Shown here: one piece after another, positions 25,025-32,395 of the stretch
How the letters are laid out: each line of letters starts with the position of its first letter
Numbering within the stretch: the first letter of the stretch is position 1
Notes under the pieces: model-generated
What the model was told of the DNA's origin: nothing
The model's input: the letters and a program-made list of their open reading frames with translations, nothing else
The model's database searches: none
Position numbers and translations under genes: made by a program
Assembly: GCA_946407465.1 (NCBI GenBank)
Contig: CAMJOD010000002.1
Coordinates: 1 to 43,840, forward strand
Source: an uncultured Clostridia bacterium
GTDB lineage: Bacteria > Bacillota > Clostridia > Oscillospirales > Acutalibacteraceae
Length of the DNA stretch: 43,840 bases
Direction: 5' to 3'

Positions 25025-25230
25025 TGACGCGGCGTTGCAGAAACGTTATCTGCATTGCAGGCTGTCCAAAGCCGCGATGGGTGCAGCGTCACGCCGCCAA
25101 AGCAACCGAAAAATCTGTTTCTGACGCGGCGTTGCAGAAACGTCATCTGCATTGCAGGCTGTCCAAAGCCGCGCTGAGTGCAGCGTCACGCTGCCAAAGC
25201 CGCACTGGGTGCAGCGTCACGCTGCCAAAG
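25025..25230. repeat. Two and a half copies of a 79-bp palindromic repeat
   Basis: Unit 1 at 25025-25103 and unit 2 at 25122-25200 differ at only a few bases. A third, 3'-only copy follows at 25201-25230. Each unit starts TGACGCGGCGTT and ends GCAGCGTCACGCTGCC, so the ends are complementary (TGACGC/GCGTCA). Relatives in the other orientation are at 38612 and 42418. The remaining bases between 24891 and 25377 hold the promoter of the next gene and nothing else recognisable. Confidence 0.85.
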
Positions 25231-25256
25231 GTGACGAAATTGTTACTTTATGGATA

Positions 25257-25285
25257 GTGACAAGCGAGGGCTCTTGTGCTATAAT
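25257..25285 (+). promoter_or_regulatory. Promoter of the polysaccharide deacetylase gene
   Basis: GTGACA, 17-base spacer, TATAAT with extended TG. The leader is about 85 bases. Confidence 0.6.
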
Positions 25286-25377
25286 ATTTTTTAAATGTAA
25301 AGAGGGAAATTTAGGGAATAAGGGTACATTTAAGGAGAAAAGCTCCGTTGTCGGCAACGGAAAGTGTTTGAGGAGAT

Positions 25378-27246
25378 ATGAAAGAGTTTACAAATTCGGA
25401 CAACAAAAACGCCGGCAAACAGCCGCAGGAAACGGATTTCCGGACCACAAAAATTTGGATACCGGAAAAAGAGCGTGCCAAAACAACCGCTTTGAATCAA
25501 TCAGGGCAGCAACCGGCGCAGACCAGAAAAAGACCTGCGCAGCGCAAGTCTGCCGCACAGGCGCATAGTCCGCAGACAAAGCAGGCAGCCGCGCAGCCGA
25601 CGCCTGCTCCGCAGCCGGTCAGAAAGCGTCCTGCCGAGCGAAGAGCCGCGCAGCAGCCTATCGCCGCAATGACAACGCCTGCCGTGCAGGAGATTGCGCC
25701 CGCGCCCGAAAAAACAACGCAGGATAAGGCGCCCAAGACAGAAAAAAAGAAAAAGGCAAAAGAAAAAAAGCCTGTCGCAAAGATAGACAGAAAGCAGCTT
25801 GTGCGCACCGAGCTGCCGCCGCAGGAGGACAAGCTCACACCTGAGCAGGCAGCCGAGGCAGCGGCAAAGGATGCGTCCGCGCACATGGCGCAGGAGCCCA
25901 AGCTGGAAGAAAAAATCAAAAAGAAAATCAAGCGCGACATCAAGGCGCGCAAAAAACGCGTGATTGTGATTCCGATTGTCATTGCGTCGCTGATTTTTCT
26001 GTCGGTGTTCGGCGTGCTGGCAACACGGTTTATGGCGCGCGTCAACCTGGGTACGGTCGAGAATACCTATATCCACGAAACCACCTCGTTCAGCCTGACG
26101 CTGGCGTGGGACGCTGTGGACAACGCCGAGGGCTATCACGTCTACCAAAAGAAGAATGACAGTGAGGAATATCAGCAGATTGACTCCACCGAGAATCTGT
26201 ATGATATTGTCTACGGTCTGCAGCAGGCGACGACCTACAGCTTTTATGTCAAGGCGTACAGCGGCACCTACGAAAGCCGCGACTATATTCCGGTGGAGAA
26301 TGTGTACACCTATCCCAATTCGGGCAACATCACCGAGATTTATTCCGCCTCCTCCGGCACTATTCATGTCGGCTGGCAGGGCAACAACAGAGCCGACGGC
26401 TATTTGCTCGAATTTCGCACCGCCGGCAGAGATTACCGCGACGAAAACCGCATTCTGATTGAGCGCACCGATTCAACCGAGTATAATATCACTTCGCTCA
26501 AGGCGAACGATGTTATCGGTGTGCGCGTCAGCTCCTACTTTATTCACGACGGCGAGAAGGTTTTCGGTGAGCCGAGCGTGGAGCATGAAATCAAGGTTTC
26601 CGACGGAACATCCAGACATACAGAGCAAGCCAGAAGCGCCGAAAAGATGATTGCGCTCACGTTTGACGACGGTCCGCTGGACGGCACCTCGGGCGACCGC
26701 ATTTTGGATGTGCTCGAAAAATATAACGCCAAGGCGACCTTCTTTATGGTTGGCAGCGCCGTGGAGGGACATCAGGAGAATGTCAAGCGCAAGGCAGCGC
26801 TCGGCATGGAGCTTGGCAATCACAGCTACAGCCACAAGAATTACGGCGACGAGCTGCCTGCGGAGGAAATCCAGCAATGCAGCAACGCCATCTTTGACGC
26901 CTGCGGTCAGCGCCCCATTTCTTTCCGGTCGCCGGGCGGCATCACCGACGACGGTATTTTGGCGGAGTGCGCCAATGAGGGCATGCCGCTCTATACTTGG
27001 TCGATCGACACCCATGACTGGGAAACGCTGGACGCCGACAAGGTATATCACGAGGTAATGGACAACGTGCAGGACGGCGATATCGTCTTGATGCACGAGA
27101 TCTACGATTCCACCGCCGACGCGGTCGAGCGCATGGTCCCCGAGCTTGTCAAGCAGGGCTACAAGCTGGTGACCTGTCAGGAGCTTGTCAGAGCCAAAAC
27201 AGGCTCCGACCCACAGCCGGGCGTGGAATATTCGGATATGAGATAA
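25378..27246 (+). CDS. Membrane-anchored polysaccharide deacetylase with two FN3-like domains
   Basis: 622 residues. A long cytoplasmic N-terminus (1-190) is rich in Lys/Gln/Ala/Pro and disordered. One membrane helix follows (about 195-217), then two fibronectin-type-III-like domains (about 226-412), then a NodB domain (about 425-600). NodB motifs: TFDDGP (428-433), HSYSH metal histidines, RSPGG, DTHDW and LMHEIYD where most members have LLHD. It should remove acetyl groups from peptidoglycan or another surface glycan outside the cell. The FN3 domains are likely spacers or glycan contacts. SD GAGGAG is unusually close to the ATG. Confidence 0.9.
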   Translation: MKEFTNSDNKNAGKQPQETDFRTTKIWIPEKERAKTTALNQSGQQPAQTRKRPAQRKSAAQAHSPQTKQAAAQPTPAPQPVRKRPAERRAAQQPIAAMTTPAVQEIAPAPEKTTQDKAPKTEKKKKAKEKKPVAKIDRKQLVRTELPPQEDKLTPEQAAEAAAKDASAHMAQEPKLEEKIKKKIKRDIKARKKRVIVIPIVIASLIFLSVFGVLATRFMARVNLGTVENTYIHETTSFSLTLAWDAVDNAEGYHVYQKKNDSEEYQQIDSTENLYDIVYGLQQATTYSFYVKAYSGTYESRDYIPVENVYTYPNSGNITEIYSASSGTIHVGWQGNNRADGYLLEFRTAGRDYRDENRILIERTDSTEYNITSLKANDVIGVRVSSYFIHDGEKVFGEPSVEHEIKVSDGTSRHTEQARSAEKMIALTFDDGPLDGTSGDRILDVLEKYNAKATFFMVGSAVEGHQENVKRKAALGMELGNHSYSHKNYGDELPAEEIQQCSNAIFDACGQRPISFRSPGGITDDGILAECANEGMPLYTWSIDTHDWETLDADKVYHEVMDNVQDGDIVLMHEIYDSTADAVERMVPELVKQGYKLVTCQELVRAKTGSDPQPGVEYSDMR

Positions 27247-27253
27247 TGATGGA

Positions 27254-27279
27254 GAGGTAGGCTTTTGCCTGCCTCTTTT
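27254..27279 (+). terminator. Intrinsic terminator after the deacetylase
   Basis: 9-bp stem with one G-T pair, TTTT loop, TTTT tail. Confidence 0.85.
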
Positions 27280-27347
27280 GTCTGTGCGCCGGACAGCGCA
27301 GGCTTCCAAAGACTGAAAGTCGCAAAGCAAAATACTATAGAAAATCA

Positions 27348-27375
27348 TTGACAATCATTTTGGTATGTGTATAAT
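27348..27375 (+). promoter_or_regulatory. Promoter of the dockerin-protein gene
   Basis: TTGACA, 16-base spacer, TATAAT, about 35 bases before the start codon. Confidence 0.75.
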
Positions 27376-27410
27376 TATATTAAAAAATGATTTGCAAAGG
27401 AGTCGATTGA

Positions 27411-28820
27411 ATGAAAAAACTATGCAGCGTCCTGCTTACGGCGGCGCTTTTGCTCTCCGTATTTGCTGCCGGTGCGGTGAACGTTTCGGCTACGGAAAAC
27501 AGCTTTCCGCTGCTCTCCATCTACGCCGATCCCGAAATCTTCGGCAACGTGCAGCAGATGACCGCTTATATTTATGAAAAGGACGGCGGCGCCTTGTTTG
27601 AATGGGGAAGCGAGCAGTGCAATATGAGGTACGACGGCGGCGAATACTGGTCGTATGATATGGATGCGCACGGTATTGCCTATGATGCTTCCAAGACCTA
27701 TTACGTCATTTTTACCGACAGCTGGAAGAACGATACCAACGAGTTGGAGCTGCCTCTGAGTTTGTACTTCGCGACTGCCTATCCCACCGGCAAAAGCACC
27801 ACAGCTCCCTCCGACGGCAAGCGTATCTTTGAAGTCGTTTGGGAGGGTTACTCCCCCGAACCCGACAAGGAGGTCTTTTTGTATGCCGACCCCGCCGTTT
27901 TCGGTGATTACAGCGCGGCTTACGCCTGCATTTATGACGACAGCGGCAATCCGGTTTTCCCTTGGGGCAGCAACAGCTGCAAGATGGAGAACTTGGACGA
28001 CGGCAACTGGTGCTACAACCTGACCGGACACGGCGTCACCCTTCGTTCCGACACCACCTATTATATCTCCTTTTCATTTGACTGGAAGCAGCGCACGGAC
28101 AGCCTTGAGCTGACCGACCATCTCTTTGACACCGCCTGCTTCACCGGCAAAGTAACGGGAGAAGGCGGCGCGACCGTCTACGAAATCAACTGGCAGACCG
28201 CTGCCGACAGTGACGAGCTGCCTGCGCCCAAGTGGTATCGCCGTGACGACGGAAAAATCTACTACTACGCCAATCCCGAGGTCAAGTCCAATTTCAATAA
28301 GGTGTATGCCTTTATTATCACCGGCAGCGAGGATTTCCGCAGCGAGCGCTACGCGATGACCAATGAGGGCGACGGCGTTTGGTCGTACGATTTGGCGGCG
28401 CACGGCTTTGACGTTTCCAAGGCAGCCGACTGGCAGGTTATGTTCTCCTACGACTGGGAGACGTATCCGCTGACCGTGGAGCTGACCGCCAATCAGCTCG
28501 GCGACATTGCCTATGTGTCGCAGTGGAGCGACAGCGACGGCATGAGCTACTACGTTGTCAAATGGGCGGACAGCAAGGCCGCGCCGCCGCCGGTCAGGCC
28601 GGTTATTCCGGGCGACGTAGACGGCGACGGTGTGTTGACGGTAGGCGACTGCACGCTGCTGCAGCAGTATCTCGCCGAGTTCACCGTCAACGGTATGCCG
28701 GTTATCGACAGCTCCGATGAGCGAATGTTTGCCACGGCGGATTTTAACGGCGACGGTACCCTCAACGTGATGGACGTCACCGCCATGCAGCGCGCTTTGG
28801 CTGAATTTGCGGCAATATAA
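27411..28820 (+). CDS. Secreted protein with three related beta modules and a type I dockerin
   Basis: 469 residues. Sec signal peptide (1-28, cleavage after VSA). Three related modules of about 100 residues each (about 31-145, 152-263, 275-390) share YADP/YANP starts, an aromatic middle (GxxWSYDMxAHG) and a DW/SW motif. They resemble starch-binding CBM26 modules, a tentative match. The C-terminal dockerin (about 401-469) has two calcium loops, GDVDGDGVLTVGD and ADFNGDGTLNVMD, each followed by a helix. It therefore docks onto a cohesin-bearing scaffold outside the cell. No catalytic domain is present, so it is probably a binding subunit of a cellulosome- or amylosome-like complex. SD AAAGGAG. 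Confidence 0.88.
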   Translation: MKKLCSVLLTAALLLSVFAAGAVNVSATENSFPLLSIYADPEIFGNVQQMTAYIYEKDGGALFEWGSEQCNMRYDGGEYWSYDMDAHGIAYDASKTYYVIFTDSWKNDTNELELPLSLYFATAYPTGKSTTAPSDGKRIFEVVWEGYSPEPDKEVFLYADPAVFGDYSAAYACIYDDSGNPVFPWGSNSCKMENLDDGNWCYNLTGHGVTLRSDTTYYISFSFDWKQRTDSLELTDHLFDTACFTGKVTGEGGATVYEINWQTAADSDELPAPKWYRRDDGKIYYYANPEVKSNFNKVYAFIITGSEDFRSERYAMTNEGDGVWSYDLAAHGFDVSKAADWQVMFSYDWETYPLTVELTANQLGDIAYVSQWSDSDGMSYYVVKWADSKAAPPPVRPVIPGDVDGDGVLTVGDCTLLQQYLAEFTVNGMPVIDSSDERMFATADFNGDGTLNVMDVTAMQRALAEFAAI

Positions 28821-28823
28821 AGA

Positions 28824-28852
28824 AAAGGGGTCAGACGGTCTGACCCCTTTTT
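28824..28852 (+). terminator. Intrinsic terminator after the dockerin gene
   Basis: 9-bp GC-rich stem GGGGTCAGA/TCTGACCCC flanked by A and T runs, 3-base loop. Confidence 0.9.
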
Positions 28853-28909
28853 GGCTATAAAAAATGCAAGCTGTCCACACAGCCGTCAGGCGTGCATGAA
28901 CCGGCGGTT

Positions 28910-29233
28910 TTAAATTCTGAACGCTCTTGCCGCTGCCGGTGCGTATTTGGCGGCGTGTCGGAGCTTGCGCTTTGCCGCCGCGATATGACGGGAGACCGTC
29001 GAACGGCTCAGCCCGAGCTCCTGCGCAATCTCATTTTGTTTTTTGCCGTTCAGCCAAAAATCCGATGCGCAAATCCGCTGTCTTTCCGTCAGCTCGTTTT
29101 CCAGCACGTTTGTCAGAAACGCCGCCATCAGCTTGTTTTTTTCGGCGGAGGTGCGCGTCTCCTGTTTTAGGTGCTGATACTGAAAGTTGTCCTCGTTATG
29201 CTTGTCCATGTGCAGTATGGTTTTTATCTGCAA
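28910..29233 (-). CDS. Small sigma-70 region-4-like / HTH protein
   Basis: 107 residues starting at TTG 29233 directly after the stop of the upstream small gene, with a GGGGGTGG ribosome site. The C-terminal half is a helix-turn-helix of sigma region 4 or LuxR type: LTERQRICASDFWLNGKKQNEIAQ then ELGLSRSTVSRHIAAAKRKL. There is no region 2, so it is not a full sigma factor. Small proteins of this kind occur on conjugative transposons and prophages. No integrase, relaxase or phage gene is near, so it may be a remnant. Confidence 0.65.
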   Translation of the reverse strand: MQIKTILHMDKHNEDNFQYQHLKQETRTSAEKNKLMAAFLTNVLENELTERQRICASDFWLNGKKQNEIAQELGLSRSTVSRHIAAAKRKLRHAAKYAPAAARAFRI

Positions 29234-29440
29234 TCACGCCACCCCCTTGCTGCGCTCTTTCAAATGCGCCGCAATACGCAGGCTTTCGTTGCGCAGACTG
29301 CGGTAAAACGCGATTTTGTCGTCCAGTTCCTTTTTATCTGATTTGCCCTTTGCGGCACGCTGCTTTTTGAGCCGCATCACCATGCCGTCCATCTCGCGCG
29401 CCGTGTTTTCGTATTCCTGTGACCATTCAAAATAATTCAT
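29234..29440 (-). CDS. Small charged helical protein, function unknown
   Basis: 68 residues from ATG 29440 (SD AAAGGAA, 7 bases upstream). Highly charged and helical with likely coiled-coil content (MVMRLKKQRAAKG, DDKIAFYRSLRNESL). No family recognised. Its stop codon abuts the TTG start of the HTH gene, so the two are translated together. Confidence 0.6.
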   Translation of the reverse strand: MNYFEWSQEYENTAREMDGMVMRLKKQRAAKGKSDKKELDDKIAFYRSLRNESLRIAAHLKERSKGVA

Positions 29441-29990
29441 TTGCGTTCCTTTCATTTACCTTTTGCTGTATAGATGTAGGGGCGCTTCCGGTCGGGGCAG
29501 TTCCTGAAACGCCGTAGGAAATGACTTCCTGATTCTATTATAACGTATTTTTTCAGAAAATGCAAACGAATGTTCGAAATTTGGTGAAAAAATTTTTTGC
29601 AGCAGCCTGCTGTCCCAAAAACAGGACAATGCGCGTCAAAATCCATAGGAGAATGCGCAAGTTTGCACGGCAAACGGCAACTTAATCAACCTGCCGCCAA
29701 AGTGTGACAAATGCCGCAGCCGCCGGATGAACCGACGAAAAAGTCAGTATTTATGCGGATAATTGAATATGCTGTGCAAAATATCGCCATAATTTGAGCA
29801 ATATACAACTACAAAATGTGACGGAAAGAGAAATGAGTTTTTGTGACATTTGCTGATTGTGCCCGTCAAAAAATTTCATAAAAGTTCTAAAACAAGAAAT
29901 ATCAAAAAAATAATGCACAAAGATAGTCGAAAAATATTGTGCAAATCGTCATTTCGCATGTAAAGAAAAGACAAAACTGCATTTTTGCCC
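29441..29990. other. AT-rich gene-poor stretch
   Basis: No convincing gene. A TGTAGGGGCG motif at about 29474 matches the end of the nested element at 36385. Further on there are only AT-rich segments with short inverted repeats, such as GCACAA/TTGTGC around 29915-29943. Short frames here lack ribosome sites. Confidence 0.6.
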
Positions 29991-30019
29991 TTGAAAAAAT
30001 GGCTTATTAATTGTATAAT
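29991..30019 (+). promoter_or_regulatory. Consensus promoter of a candidate small RNA
   Basis: TTGAAA, 17-base spacer, TATAAT. No start codon with an SD follows. Confidence 0.65.
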
Positions 30020-30025
30020 ATACAA

Positions 30026-30160
30026 AAAAGAACAGGCAACCACAATATATTGTGTGTTGCACGGTTCACTTTCATTCCGGAAAAATGAATTGCGTTCTGG
30101 AGCATTCATTTTCATAAAACACACAATCGCGAAACAGGCTGCCTCGTGCAGCCTGTTTTG
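30026..30160 (+). ncRNA. Candidate structured small RNA, about 135 nt
   Basis: Bounded by a consensus promoter (29991-30019) and an 11-bp terminator-like hairpin (30132-30142 with 30148-30158, TTTT at the end). Two more hairpins lie between: P1 at 30036-30060 (GCAAC/GTTGC closing the palindrome CACAATATATTGTG) and P2 at 30082-30112 (9-bp perfect arms AAAATGAAT/ATTCATTTT). There is no SD-start pair inside. Family not recognised. Weak point: the U-tract after the last hairpin is short. Confidence 0.45.
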
Positions 30161-30169
30161 CGTGCGCCG

Positions 30170-30201
30170 GCGCCGGTGGTGCGCCGGTGGTGCGCCGGTG
30201 T
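30170..30201. repeat. 11-bp tandem repeat, about three copies
   Basis: GCGCCGGTGGT twice exactly, then a third copy missing its end, just after the candidate small RNA. Bases 30202-30395 hold a weak remnant of the MITE-like core (near 30219-30260) and no gene. Confidence 0.8.
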
Positions 30202-30396
30202 GCGCTTTCTCCGCCTTTTGACAGCGCGGCGTGTGAGGATAGGCTCCGCAACGGCGGTTCGGAACTTGGCTGGTGTGGGGAATAGACTGGTTTCTTTTTG
30301 ACTGTCTGCTTTTGGATTTATTACTTTTTCACATGCATCATACAAATTTTTCGCAAAACCTTTAACTGTGCCAAAACCGCACCTCAAAATAATACT

Positions 30397-30424
30397 AACA
30401 TCCTGCATACACCTGCATAAGATA
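30397..30424 (+). promoter_or_regulatory. Sigma-K-like mother-cell promoter of spoVFA
   Basis: CATAAGATA (30416-30424) fits the sigma-K -10 pattern CATAnnnTA exactly; AACA (30397-30400) 15 bases upstream fits the weak -35. spoVF is sigma-K-dependent in B. subtilis. The -10 lies inside the palindrome at 30409-30452. Confidence 0.55.
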
Positions 30425-30456
30425 GAGTATAAAGTCTATCAAATGCAGGTGTTTTT
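30409..30456 (+). promoter_or_regulatory. 44-bp palindrome holding the spoVFA -10 element and ribosome binding site
   Basis: Arms ACACCTGCAT (30409-30418) and ATGCAGGTGT (30443-30452) pair perfectly; GATAGA (30421-30426) and TCTATC (30435-30440) pair inside. Five Ts follow and then the ATG at 30457. The 3' arm contains AGGTG, the ribosome site. As read-through RNA it would look like a terminator; RNA from the internal promoter would lack the 5' arm. Confidence 0.75.
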
Positions 30457-31329
30457 ATGAGTCAACCCATCAAGACCTTTGGAATAATCGGCGGCGACAA
30501 GCGGCAGCTTTTTTTGGCGCAGTCGCTGTTGGACAGCGGCTGCAACGTGATTCTTGCCGGCTTCGGCAAGCTGCGCGACCGCGGCTTTGACAATCTGTCG
30601 GGCGTGGAGGCGGCGGTGCTCTACAGTGACGCGGTGATTTTGCCCTTGCCGTGTGTGCGTGCCGACAAAAGCGTCAACGCGCCCTTTGCGGCGCGCAGCA
30701 TCTTCTTCTCCGAAGCCGAACAGCGCGCGCTGCGCGAAAAGCCCGTGTTTGCCGCCATGTGCGACAGGCTGGTGCGCGCCTATCCGCTGCTCGACGGCGG
30801 ACAGCTCTACGACTACGCGGCACGCGAGGATTTTGCGATTCTCAACGCCGTGCCCACCGCCGAGGGCGCGGTGGAGCTGGCTATGCAGCACTACGAGGGT
30901 ACCGTTTTCGGCAGCCGTTCGCTGGTGGTCGGCTTTGGCAGAATCGGCAGGCTGCTCGCCAAAATGCTGCACGCCTTGGGCAGCGACGTCACGGTTTCGG
31001 CACGCAAGCCCGCGGACTTTGCCTATATCGAAGCGCTCGGCTACCGCGTCAAGAACACCCAAACGCTTAGCCTTGCGCGCGGCTACGATTTGATTTTCAA
31101 CACGGTTCCGTCCATGATTTTTGATGAAGCGCTGCTCAAAAACACCGACCCCGCCGTGCTTTTGATAGACCTTGCCTCTCTTCCGGGAGGAGTGGATTTT
31201 GAGAGCGCCCACCGTTTGGGCATCGACGCGCGGCGCGCGCTGGCGCTTCCGGGCAAATGCGCTCCCAAAACCGCAGGAGAAATCATCAAAAAAACCGTAT
31301 TTTCTATCATCGAGGAGGTAAATCGGTGA
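30457..31329 (+). CDS. spoVFA: Dipicolinate synthase subunit A
   Basis: 290 residues. With subunit B it makes dipicolinic acid from a dihydrodipicolinate-pathway intermediate in the mother cell; dipicolinate with calcium fills the spore core. Features: an N-terminal Rossmann-like domain (FGIIGGDKRQ), a central NAD(P)-binding motif VVGFGRIGRLLAKML, and the C-terminal ALPGKCAPKTAGEIIKKTV block typical of DpaA. Overlaps spoVFB by 4 bases. Also called dpaA. Confidence 0.96.
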   Translation: MSQPIKTFGIIGGDKRQLFLAQSLLDSGCNVILAGFGKLRDRGFDNLSGVEAAVLYSDAVILPLPCVRADKSVNAPFAARSIFFSEAEQRALREKPVFAAMCDRLVRAYPLLDGGQLYDYAAREDFAILNAVPTAEGAVELAMQHYEGTVFGSRSLVVGFGRIGRLLAKMLHALGSDVTVSARKPADFAYIEALGYRVKNTQTLSLARGYDLIFNTVPSMIFDEALLKNTDPAVLLIDLASLPGGVDFESAHRLGIDARRALALPGKCAPKTAGEIIKKTVFSIIEEVNR

Positions 31330-31901
31330 CAAAAGCAACCATAGGATTTGCCATGTGCGGTTCCTTTTGCACCTTTTCAAAGGCTTTTGAACAAATGGAA
31401 AAGCTGGTGCGCGACGGCTACGACGTGATTCCCATCATGTCGCAAAACGCCTGCGCCACCGACACGCGCTTTGGCAAGGCGGCCGACATGGTGCGGCGTG
31501 CCGAGACCATTACCGGCAAACGCGTGCTCTGCACGTCCGTAGACACCGAGCCAATCGGCCCCAAAAAGCTGTGCGACCTGCTGCTGATAGCGCCCTGCAC
31601 CGGCAACACGCTGGCAAAGCTTGCTCTGGGCGTGACGGACACCTCCGTCACCATGGCGGCAAAATCGCATCTGCGCGTGCTCAGACCGGTGCTGCTCTGT
31701 CCGGCAACCAACGACGCCCTCGGCGCGTCCGCGCAGAACATCGGCAGACTGCTCAATACCAAAAACATCTTTTTTGTTCCCATGCGTCAGGATGACCCTG
31801 TCAAAAAGCCTCATTCGCTGGTTGCGGATTTTGACCGCATACCTGCCTGTGTGGCGGCTGCCCTCAGCGGCAGGCAGGCACAGCCTGTTTTTATTGTATA
31901 A
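31326..31901 (+). CDS. spoVFB: Dipicolinate synthase subunit B (flavoprotein-like)
   Basis: 191 residues from GTG 31326, with GGAGGT upstream and a GTGA overlap with spoVFA. Flavoprotein (HFCD/UbiX-like) fold: IGFAMCGSFCTF at the start, LLIAPCTGNTLAKLALGVTD and CPATNDALG. It forms the synthase with SpoVFA. Length matches DpaB (about 195). Also called dpaB. Confidence 0.96.
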   Translation: MTKATIGFAMCGSFCTFSKAFEQMEKLVRDGYDVIPIMSQNACATDTRFGKAADMVRRAETITGKRVLCTSVDTEPIGPKKLCDLLLIAPCTGNTLAKLALGVTDTSVTMAAKSHLRVLRPVLLCPATNDALGASAQNIGRLLNTKNIFFVPMRQDDPVKKPHSLVADFDRIPACVAAALSGRQAQPVFIV

Positions 31902-31906
31902 AATTG

Positions 31907-31936
31907 CGGCGGGGTATTGCCCCCGCCGTTGTTTTG
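31907..31936 (+). terminator. Intrinsic terminator after spoVFB
   Basis: 8-bp perfect stem CGGCGGGG/CCCCGCCG, 6-base loop, TTGTTTT tail. Confidence 0.88.
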
Positions 31937-31976
31937 TGCTAAAATAATGGCGTACTAAAATAAAACGGAGTTCATT

Positions 31977-32381
31977 ATGGAAGATAATCTAAAATTTTTG
32001 GTGTCCGCTTCCGGCTTTGAGCTGGAACGCATACGCACGGCGCTGTCCGACAACGGCATTCCCAACGACAGCAAGCCGCAGAAGCGCAATTTTTCCGCCA
32101 AGGCGGTCACGGGAACTGACATTTCGATTCAGGATATTTATGTAGCCGAGAGCGACTACGAAAAGGCGTATGACCTCTGCGTCGGCATCGGCGCCATCAA
32201 GCTCGAGGGCGAGGAAACGATTTTGGAAGAAGAAGCCGCTGCCGCCGAGGAGTTTGAGGACATGCCCTCCGGCAAGCGCACGGCGGTGCGCATTGTGTCC
32301 GCAATACTGTTTATATTGCTTGCGGCTATGGTGATTTTCGGCGTAGACGCAATCACCGGCTGGATAAAAAGCTTGTTTTAA
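31977..32381 (+). CDS. DUF2007-like protein with C-terminal membrane anchor
   Basis: 134 residues. The N-terminal domain (about 5-75) reads like DUF2007 (FLVSASGFELERIRTALSDNGIP; VAESDYEKAYDL), a small ferredoxin-like fold proposed for signalling or binding. An acidic linker (EEEAAAAEEFED) leads to one membrane helix near the C-terminus (about 107-127) with a short outside tail. SD GGAG. The gap to metY is 14 bases, so they are likely co-transcribed; a shared function is not evident. Confidence 0.65.
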   Translation: MEDNLKFLVSASGFELERIRTALSDNGIPNDSKPQKRNFSAKAVTGTDISIQDIYVAESDYEKAYDLCVGIGAIKLEGEETILEEEAAAAEEFEDMPSGKRTAVRIVSAILFILLAAMVIFGVDAITGWIKSLF

Positions 32382-32395
32382 AAGGAGTAATAAAC

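Noticed and set aside
29876-30124. 82-codon hydrophobic frame on the minus strand
   Set aside because: No ribosome site; AT-rich; overlaps the candidate small RNA in antisense.
30112-30408. 98-codon basic frame on the minus strand
   Set aside because: No ribosome site, built partly from the 11-bp tandem repeat, no recognisable motif.
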